From Bacillota bacterium (GTDB taxonomy: Bacteria > Bacillota_I > Bacilli_A > Acholeplasmatales > Acholeplasmataceae): a DNA stretch of 57,776 bases. Under the pieces are notes generated by a model, which was given only the letters and a program-made list of their open reading frames with translations, searched no databases and was not told the DNA's origin. The position numbers were made by a program, and so were the translations under genes. Positions 51,506-57,776 of this stretch are shown in pieces. The DNA is taken from the NCBI GenBank assembly GCA_027620815.1, contig JAQCDH010000001.1, forward strand, positions 1 through 57,776, written 5' to 3'. How positions within the stretch are numbered: the stretch's first letter is position 1; each line of letters opens with the position of its first letter.

Positions 51506-53482
51506 ATGAATATCAAATCTAAAATTGAACAATTAAGACAACAAATCCGTGACACAAACAATGCATATCATACCCTTGATCAGCCTTTAATTTCTGATTA
51601 TAACTATGATATGTTATTAAAAGAACTCATTCAACTGGAGCAAGAACATCCAGAGTTTTTTGATGCCACATCACCGACTCAAAAAATTGGTGGGTATGTC
51701 TTAGATAAATTTGAAAAAGTAACACATACTGTTCCTATGATGTCTTTATCCAATGTGTTTAATCAAGAAGAGTTATTTAAATTCATAGAACGCATTGAAG
51801 AAGTCACATCTTCAGAATATATCATTGAGTTAAAGATTGACGGTTTAGCAGTATCAATAAAATATGAAAATGGTATATTTAAACAAGCATCTACGCGAGG
51901 TAATGGTCTTGTAGGAGAAGATATTACTCATAATGTAAAGACAATCAAATCGCTCCCATTAAAATTATTAGAACCATTGACCATTGAAGTTCGTGGTGAG
52001 ATTTTTATGCCACACAAAAGCTTTTTAAAATTAAATGAACAAAGAAAACAAAACGAAGAGCCTTTATTTGCAAATCCAAGAAATGCAGCAGCAGGTACCA
52101 TTAGACAACTGGATAGTCAAATTGTTGCAGAAAGAGAATTAGACATATTTGTTTATGCTATTGTTGATCCGCAATCATATATTCAATCTCATAAGGATGC
52201 ATTAGCATTACTGAAAAAACTTGGATTTAAAGTGAATCAGTATGCAACACATACCGCGAATAAAGAAGATGTTTGGAAGACAATACAAAAATTTGACCAA
52301 CTTAGAAAGTCACTACCATATGATACGGATGGTGCGGTGATTAAAGTCAATGCATATGATAAATATGACATGATTGGTTACACAGCGAAATCACCTAAGT
52401 GGGCAACTGCTTATAAATTTCAAGCTGAAATCGCTGAAACAACGATTCGAGACATCTCGTTTCAAGTAGGAAGAACAGGTGTGATTACGCCAGTGGCAGA
52501 ACTTGAACCAGTTTCTGTTTCTGGGACAACCGTATCAAGAGCAACCCTTCATAATGAAGATTACATCACCATCAAAGATATTCGAATTGGGGATACTGTT
52601 CGAATTCATAAAGCAGGTGAAATTATTCCTGAAGTCATTGATGTTGTCTTATCTGAAAGAAAAAACCAACCCCCTTTTAAAATGATAACAACGTGTCCAG
52701 TATGTGGTGCACCACTTGAAAGAATAGATGGTGAAGCAGATCATTATTGTACAAATGATTCATGCGAAGCAAAACACATCGGGCAACTTATTCATTTTTC
52801 TTCTAGAGTTGCTATGGATATTGATTCATTTGGTGAAAAAGTTGTTGAAACACTTTATGAAAAGGGCTACATCAAAACAATTAATGACATTTATCATCTC
52901 CATCAATACCGTGAAGAATTAAAAATCTTACCTGGTTTTGGAGATAAAAAAGTAGAAAAACTAATAGAAGCCATTGAACAAAGTAAGAAACAACCTTTCC
53001 ACAAAGTATTATTTGGTCTAGGGATTAAACACATCGGTGCGAAAGTTGCAAAAATATTAGTGAACTATTTTAAATCGATGGATGCAATGCTTGAAGCAAA
53101 TATAGAGGACATTCAAAATATCCATGAAATTGGACCCGAAATCGCTCAAAGCGTATTTTCGTATTTAAGAAACGAAGAAAATATTGTACACATACAACAA
53201 CTTATAGAGTTAGGTCTACAGTTTCAAGTTGAAAATCAAGTCATCAAAGAACATCAGTTTAATGGTAAAACATTTGTATTAACAGGCAAGTTAGAATCAT
53301 TTTCAAGAGATCAAGCTTCTGAAATAATTGAATCACTAGGGGGAAAAGTAACCTCCTCTGTATCAAAGCTCACAAATTATCTTTTGGCTGGATCCGATGC
53401 TGGCTCTAAGTTAAAAAAAGCAGAATCATTAGGCGTTACCATACTAAACGAAGCTACATTTAAGGACATCATACATGAGTGA
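51506..53482 (+). CDS. ligA: NAD-dependent DNA ligase LigA
   Basis: LigA seals nicks in replication and repair using NAD. The 658-residue protein has the Ia domain (DYNYDMLLKEL), adenylated lysine Lys110 in LKIDGLAVS, motif III VEVRGEIFMP-like, the OB domain, a C4 zinc finger (CPVCGAPL with later C..C), helix-hairpin-helix repeats and a C-terminal BRCT domain (FVLTGKLESFSRDQA). Complete. It overlaps uvrA by 8 bp. Confidence 0.97.
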   Translation: MNIKSKIEQLRQQIRDTNNAYHTLDQPLISDYNYDMLLKELIQLEQEHPEFFDATSPTQKIGGYVLDKFEKVTHTVPMMSLSNVFNQEELFKFIERIEEVTSSEYIIELKIDGLAVSIKYENGIFKQASTRGNGLVGEDITHNVKTIKSLPLKLLEPLTIEVRGEIFMPHKSFLKLNEQRKQNEEPLFANPRNAAAGTIRQLDSQIVAERELDIFVYAIVDPQSYIQSHKDALALLKKLGFKVNQYATHTANKEDVWKTIQKFDQLRKSLPYDTDGAVIKVNAYDKYDMIGYTAKSPKWATAYKFQAEIAETTIRDISFQVGRTGVITPVAELEPVSVSGTTVSRATLHNEDYITIKDIRIGDTVRIHKAGEIIPEVIDVVLSERKNQPPFKMITTCPVCGAPLERIDGEADHYCTNDSCEAKHIGQLIHFSSRVAMDIDSFGEKVVETLYEKGYIKTINDIYHLHQYREELKILPGFGDKKVEKLIEAIEQSKKQPFHKVLFGLGIKHIGAKVAKILVNYFKSMDAMLEANIEDIQNIHEIGPEIAQSVFSYLRNEENIVHIQQLIELGLQFQVENQVIKEHQFNGKTFVLTGKLESFSRDQASEIIESLGGKVTSSVSKLTNYLLAGSDAGSKLKKAESLGVTILNEATFKDIIHE

Positions 53483-56288
53483 TCAATGGATAAAAGTAAG
53501 AGGCGCAAGAGAAAATAATTTAAAGTCAATTGATATTGACATCCCTAAAAACAAACTCGTTGTTATGACGGGGTTATCTGGTTCTGGAAAATCTTCACTT
53601 GCTTTTGACACCCTATATCAAGAAGGTCAAAGAAGATATATGGAATCCTTGTCCGCCTATGCGAGACAATTTTTAGGAAATTTTGAAAAACCTGATGTTG
53701 ATCAAATCGAAGGATTAAGTCCTTCTGTTTCTATCGATCAACGCACAACATCAAATAACCCACGTTCTACAGTTGGAACGGTTACTGAAATTTATGACTA
53801 CTTAAGACTTTTGTATGCACGAGTGGGTACACCTTATTGTCCGGGAAGTAATGAACCTCTTCAAAGACAAAGTATCGAAGAAATGACAGAACGCGTTTTA
53901 GGCTATCAAGATGCCAAAGTACTTGTGATGTCTCCTGTGATTGAAAGACAAAAAGGAACCCATAAAAAAACCATTGAACAATGGATGAAAGATGGGTTTG
54001 TTCGCGCTTATGTTGATGGTGAGATTCATGAATTAGAAGACATTACGGATTTAGATAAAAACAAAAATCATGATATTTATGTTGTTATTGATCGATTAGT
54101 GATTGAGGGTGACATAAGAAGTCGTCTTTATGATGCTTTAGAGCTTGCTGCTAAATTATCTTCAGGAAGAACCATTGTTGATATTAATGGTCAACACATA
54201 CACTTTTCACAAAACTATAGCTGTAAAGACTCTTCTTTTACTGTACCAGTATTAGAACCAAGACTGTTTTCTTTTAATACGCCAATTGGTGCATGTCCAG
54301 TTTGTAATGGTTTAGGTCAAAAGCTTGAAGTGTCTGAAATGTATGTGGTTGATGAATCGAAAGCAATTTTAGATGGCGGGATTATCCCATATAAAAACAA
54401 TGATGATGATAATTTATATTCTCAAATGTTAGCAACCGTATGTGAGCATCACGATATTCCGCTTAATGTTCCTATTAGAGAACTTTCAAGAGCACAAAGA
54501 GACATTATTTTATACGGATCCAATGATCGCATTCAATTTAGACTTATTTCATCTTCAGGTAGAAAACATGAGAAAAAAGAATCTTATGAAGGTGTCATTA
54601 ATAATTTAACGAGACGATATCGTGAAACAACCTCAGAATGGATTCGTGAATGGATTGAAAACTTCATGACAGAATCAACATGTCCAACATGTCATGGAGC
54701 AAGACTTAATGAACAAGCGTTATCTGTAAAGATCAATCAAAAAAACATCCATCAATCCACAGATATGTCTATTGACGATATGATTCATTTTTTTAGCATG
54801 TTAGAGTTATCAAAAGAAAAACAACAAATTGCGCGACTTGCGATTGCTGAAATCATTGCAAGACTTACGTTTTTAAAAGATGTTGGACTTAATTATCTAA
54901 CGTTATCTCGTGCTGCAGGAACATTATCCGGTGGTGAAGCGCAACGCATTCGTCTTGCAACTCAAATTGGCTCTAAATTAACAGGTGTTTTATATGTCTT
55001 AGATGAACCATCTATTGGGTTGCATCAAAAAGATAACGATAAACTTATTAATACGCTTAAAAAGATGAGAGACTTGGGAAACACCTTAGTTGTTGTTGAA
55101 CATGATCACGATACCATGCTTACCTCAGACTATTTAATTGATATCGGTCCTGGTGCAGGTCATTTTGGTGGTGAGGTGGTTGCATTTGGAACCCCTGAAG
55201 AAGTGATGAATAATGAAGCAAGTTTAACAGGAAAATATTTGAAAAACATTTTAACTGTGCCATATCCTAAGAAGAGACGAAAAGGAAATGGAAAAGATTT
55301 AATGGTGATTAACGCACATGAAAACAATTTAAAAAATATTTCTGTAAGTTTCCCAATGTCAACCTTTACTGTTGTTACTGGCGTCTCGGGTTCTGGTAAA
55401 TCCACACTTGTTAACACCATCTTATTACGTGGGCTTCAACAACATTACTACAAAATCAAAGAAACTCCAGGAAAACATGATTTTATTGCAGGTTATGAAC
55501 ACATTGATAAAATCATTGATATCTCCCAATCACCAATCGGACGCACACCAAGAAGTAACCCTGCAACCTATACTGGAGTGTTTGATGATATTCGTGATTT
55601 ATATGCTCAAACTGTTGAAGCAAAAATGCGTGGCTATCAAAAAGGACGCTTTTCATTTAATGTTAGAGGCGGTAGATGTGAAGCATGTAGTGGTGATGGT
55701 ATGAAAAAAATCACGATGCATTTTTTACCAGATGTTTATGTGCCATGTGAAGTGTGTCATGGGTCAAGATATAACCATGAAACCTTACAAATTAAATTTA
55801 AAGGAAAACATATCGCAGACGTTTTAAATATGACGATCGCGGAAGCACTCGATTTTTTTGAAGCGATTCCTAAAATCCAATCGAAGCTTCAAACACTTGT
55901 TGATGTTGGACTTGGTTATATTTCATTAGGACAATCTGCAACAACCCTTTCTGGTGGTGAAGCACAACGTGTGAAACTTGCGAGTGAACTTTATAAAAAA
56001 ATCACTGAACAAACACTTTATATTTTAGATGAACCGACAACAGGACTCCACACTGACGATGTCAAAAGACTTGTTGAAGTGCTGCACCGTATTGTTGATC
56101 AAGGGGCAACGATGGTTGTTATTGAACATAATTTAGATGTAATCAAATCTGCAGACTACGTGATTGATCTTGGTCCTGATGGTGGTGATGCTGGTGGAGA
56201 AATTGTTGCACTCGGCACACCTGAACAAGTTGCTAAAGTAAAAAAATCGTATACAGGGCAATATTTAGCTCAAGCGCTAAAGACTTAA
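53475..56288 (+). CDS. uvrA: Excinuclease ABC subunit A
   Basis: UvrA finds DNA lesions and loads UvrB. The 937-residue protein has two ABC modules: Walker A GLSGSGKSS (33-41) and GVSGSGKST (near 636), signatures LSGGEAQRIRLA and LSGGEAQRVKLA, and zinc modules with CPVCNGLG, CPTCHGAR and CEACSGDG...CEVCHGSRYN. Length is standard. UvrB and UvrC genes are not in this window. The ligA-uvrA overlap indicates one repair operon. Confidence 0.98.
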   Translation: MSDQWIKVRGARENNLKSIDIDIPKNKLVVMTGLSGSGKSSLAFDTLYQEGQRRYMESLSAYARQFLGNFEKPDVDQIEGLSPSVSIDQRTTSNNPRSTVGTVTEIYDYLRLLYARVGTPYCPGSNEPLQRQSIEEMTERVLGYQDAKVLVMSPVIERQKGTHKKTIEQWMKDGFVRAYVDGEIHELEDITDLDKNKNHDIYVVIDRLVIEGDIRSRLYDALELAAKLSSGRTIVDINGQHIHFSQNYSCKDSSFTVPVLEPRLFSFNTPIGACPVCNGLGQKLEVSEMYVVDESKAILDGGIIPYKNNDDDNLYSQMLATVCEHHDIPLNVPIRELSRAQRDIILYGSNDRIQFRLISSSGRKHEKKESYEGVINNLTRRYRETTSEWIREWIENFMTESTCPTCHGARLNEQALSVKINQKNIHQSTDMSIDDMIHFFSMLELSKEKQQIARLAIAEIIARLTFLKDVGLNYLTLSRAAGTLSGGEAQRIRLATQIGSKLTGVLYVLDEPSIGLHQKDNDKLINTLKKMRDLGNTLVVVEHDHDTMLTSDYLIDIGPGAGHFGGEVVAFGTPEEVMNNEASLTGKYLKNILTVPYPKKRRKGNGKDLMVINAHENNLKNISVSFPMSTFTVVTGVSGSGKSTLVNTILLRGLQQHYYKIKETPGKHDFIAGYEHIDKIIDISQSPIGRTPRSNPATYTGVFDDIRDLYAQTVEAKMRGYQKGRFSFNVRGGRCEACSGDGMKKITMHFLPDVYVPCEVCHGSRYNHETLQIKFKGKHIADVLNMTIAEALDFFEAIPKIQSKLQTLVDVGLGYISLGQSATTLSGGEAQRVKLASELYKKITEQTLYILDEPTTGLHTDDVKRLVEVLHRIVDQGATMVVIEHNLDVIKSADYVIDLGPDGGDAGGEIVALGTPEQVAKVKKSYTGQYLAQALKT

Positions 56289-56299
56289 AAGATAATCTT

Positions 56300-56308
56300 T
56301 GGTATAAT
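56300..56308 (+). promoter_or_regulatory. Extended -10 promoter, 6 nt from the next start codon
   Basis: TGGTATAAT (hexamer 56303-56308), then GACTTT and ATG 56315. The transcript should begin at or next to the ATG. Confidence 0.6.
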
Positions 56309-56314
56309 GACTTT

Positions 56315-56773
56315 ATGAAACTTCAACTTAAAAACACTAAAAAAATATTTCTTGCGCTCACATTTTATTACCATCCCAAAACTTGGATTCACTTGACATT
56401 ATTATTTTTTATAAATGTGTGTATTATGATTGGATTAATGGGTATATTTGAAGTTACGAATTTACAAGTTTTCTCTTCAACGATTTCTTTGTTATTGGGG
56501 TGTATGTTATTTATTACCATCACAGAACATTTGATTAAAACAACTGCAACAATACGTGTACTTGAAATCATAATGGGTTCTTTTGGAATGGGAACTTCAA
56601 TCATTATTATCATTATGATTGTCCTTTACGCTTCTTTATTTCAATCATTTCAAATTATATCAGTAGAGGGATTAATAGGTATCACTTTTATTTTCGTTTT
56701 CTTTAGATCTAATATGAGACGATTGATCATCAATTGCTTTTCTACAAAAATAATGAGAGGCATAAAAAAATGA
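56315..56773 (+). CDS. Small polytopic membrane protein of unknown function
   Basis: The 152-residue protein begins with a basic stretch (MKLQLKNTKK) and has about four hydrophobic segments (about 25-45, 53-72, 85-110 and 116-133), ending with a basic tail. I do not recognise the family. It has no ribosome site but a -10 box 6 nt upstream, so leaderless translation is likely. Its stop overlaps hprK by ATGA. Confidence 0.7.
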   Translation: MKLQLKNTKKIFLALTFYYHPKTWIHLTLLFFINVCIMIGLMGIFEVTNLQVFSSTISLLLGCMLFITITEHLIKTTATIRVLEIIMGSFGMGTSIIIIIMIVLYASLFQSFQIISVEGLIGITFIFVFFRSNMRRLIINCFSTKIMRGIKK

Positions 56774-57687
56774 GTATATTTGTAAGTGATCTTGTACGTG
56801 ATTTAAAATTAGAAGTTTTAAATGGAGCACGTGCATTAGATAAAAAAATAGAAAGTGATCTTCTTGCAAGACCAGGTGTTGAGCTTGCTGGTTTTTTTGA
56901 TTTTTATGATCCTTTAAGAATTGTATTATTTGGTTCTAAAGAAGCAAGTTTTCTTCAACTATTTGATGAAGTCACGATGCGTCAACGCGTAGAAACATTG
57001 TTTAAAAAACAACCGCCTTGTATGATTTTTTCAAGAAACGTCTATATCCACGATATGTTTTATGAATTCGGACACACTTATGATGTTGCTATTTTAAGAT
57101 CAAGTCATCGTACAACCGCACTTGCAAGCTTACTTTATAATTTCTTACATGCCACTTTAGCACCAAGAAAAACAGTTCACGGTGTCCTTGTTGATATACA
57201 CGGATTAGGAACATTAATTACAGGAAAATCAGGGATTGGTAAAAGTGAAACCGCACTTGAGCTCATTAAGCGTGGTCACCTACTTGTTGCTGATGATCGT
57301 GTCGATTTATATGAGGCAACAGCTGGCTCAATTATTGGTTATGCCCCAGACATTACGAAAAAATTAATTGAAGTGCGTGGCATTGGGATTGTGAATGTTG
57401 TTGAAATGTTTGGTGCTGGTGCATTTAGAGAAGATAAAAAAATTAGACTTGTTGTTGAACTTGAAGCCTGGAATGAAGAAAAACATTATGACCGTTTAGG
57501 AGTTGAAACAGAATATGTTCGGTATTTTGAAACAGAACTTCCTAAAATAACAATTCCAGTATTACCAGGCCGAAATGTTGCAACACTCGTAGAATCTGCT
57601 GCTGATAACATGAAATTGAAGTATTTAGGATACGATGCAGCAAAAGATTTTGTTGAAAAAATCAATAAAAAAGCAAAAGGTGAATGA
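56770..57687 (+). CDS. hprK: HPr kinase/phosphorylase
   Basis: HprK phosphorylates or dephosphorylates Ser46 of HPr, the central carbon-regulation switch in Bacillota. The 305-residue protein has the N-terminal domain, the P-loop GKSGIGKSE (152-160), LLVADDRVDLYE and the signature EVRGIGIVNVVEMFG. Start ATG 56770 overlaps the previous stop. Its presence makes cre/CcpA-type control of the sugar-type transporter at 7.9 kb plausible, though CcpA is not in this window. Confidence 0.97.
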   Translation: MSIFVSDLVRDLKLEVLNGARALDKKIESDLLARPGVELAGFFDFYDPLRIVLFGSKEASFLQLFDEVTMRQRVETLFKKQPPCMIFSRNVYIHDMFYEFGHTYDVAILRSSHRTTALASLLYNFLHATLAPRKTVHGVLVDIHGLGTLITGKSGIGKSETALELIKRGHLLVADDRVDLYEATAGSIIGYAPDITKKLIEVRGIGIVNVVEMFGAGAFREDKKIRLVVELEAWNEEKHYDRLGVETEYVRYFETELPKITIPVLPGRNVATLVESAADNMKLKYLGYDAAKDFVEKINKKAKGE

Positions 57688-57688
57688 G

Positions 57689-57776
57689 ATGGATCAAGTT
57701 AAAGCGTTTCTTTTAAGACATAAAAACCCGATCAGATTATATGGCGGTGCATTTTTATATTTTATTTTTATTTTAT
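57689..57776 (+). CDS. Start of a membrane protein gene (3' end beyond window)
   Basis: After hprK, ATG 57689 opens a frame that runs off the end: MDQVKAFLLRHKNPIRL followed by a hydrophobic stretch. Twenty-nine codons are visible. The usual gene after hprK in Bacillota is lgt, but these residues do not clearly match Lgt, so identity is left open. Confidence 0.5.
   Translation, partial: MDQVKAFLLRHKNPIRLYGGAFLYFIFIL

Noticed and set aside
57689..57776. Calling the final gene lgt because it follows hprK
   Set aside because: The 29 visible residues do not show an Lgt-like N-terminus; position alone is not enough.

Overview
The window is 57.8 kb of dense, AT-rich chromosomal sequence around a bacterial replication origin. 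It reads as a low-GC, wall-less or near-wall-less Bacillota lineage of the Acholeplasma/Izemoplasma type (Mollicutes in the broad sense). The reasons are the rpmH-rnpA-yidC-jag origin block divergent from dnaA, an RNA polymerase delta subunit, HPr kinase, CdaA, lipobox lipoproteins, very short intergenic gaps, and an MsmX-type ATPase carrying the large insertion known from mycoplasma homologues. TGA is a normal stop (for example yidC, asnS, mnmX-type overlaps) and tryptophan is TGG, so the Mycoplasma/Spiroplasma code is excluded. The assignment to a lineage is inference. No rRNA, tRNA, CRISPR array, insertion sequence or prophage was seen.

Layout. 1-1350: dnaA (minus strand, 3' end cut off by the window). 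1351-1668: oriC with five DnaA-box matches and the rpmH promoter. 1669-7717: rpmH, rnpA, yidC, jag, a YiiX-like cysteine hydrolase, rmuC and asnS. 7718-7943: a regulatory leader with a tiny ORF and a perfect 12-bp hairpin. 7944-16490: a CUT1-type ABC importer (ATPase, two permeases, binding lipoprotein) followed without a terminator by a 1209-residue repeat lipoprotein with OB-like repeats and a lamin-tail domain. 16601-20593: a membrane protein, a lamin-tail/staphylococcal-nuclease lipoprotein and two overlapping NrnA-like DHH phosphoesterases. 20597-27496: an MgtC-like protein, mnmE, dnaX-ebfC-recR, a small membrane protein, rpoE, fba and an unknown gene. 27530-34543: mostly minus strand, tilS-hpt-ftsH-rqcP-lysS and hslO, with maf between them on plus. 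34615-36876: dus (plus) and hflX (minus). 36983-41477: cdaA, a 53-residue membrane ORF, a PAS/degenerate-GGDEF sensor, 5-formyl-THF cyclo-ligase, YutD-like, NifU-like and DegV. 41537-47227: S1-domain protein, pgi, the t6A set tsaE-tsaB-rimI-tsaD, and an unknown membrane-anchored protein. 47247-57776: glnS, pcrA, a wrecked second UvrD-type helicase gene, ligA, uvrA, a small membrane protein, hprK and the start of another membrane gene.

How the genes work together. Most of the window is core information processing and repair in overlapping, translationally coupled operons. The unusual part is 7.7-20.6 kb: an importer, two surface lipoproteins sharing a lamin-tail domain (one with a nuclease domain), a membrane protein coupled to the nuclease gene, and a pair of nano-RNase-type enzymes. 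I infer a possible cell-surface nucleic-acid capture and digestion module, but the importer family normally carries sugars, so the link is unproven. Other points worth checking are a YidC with an extra ectodomain, a PAS/GGDEF protein without a catalytic motif next to cdaA, three genes with -10 boxes only 6 nt before the ATG (likely leaderless mRNAs), a DnaX lacking two of four expected zinc cysteines, and a helicase pseudogene between pcrA and ligA.
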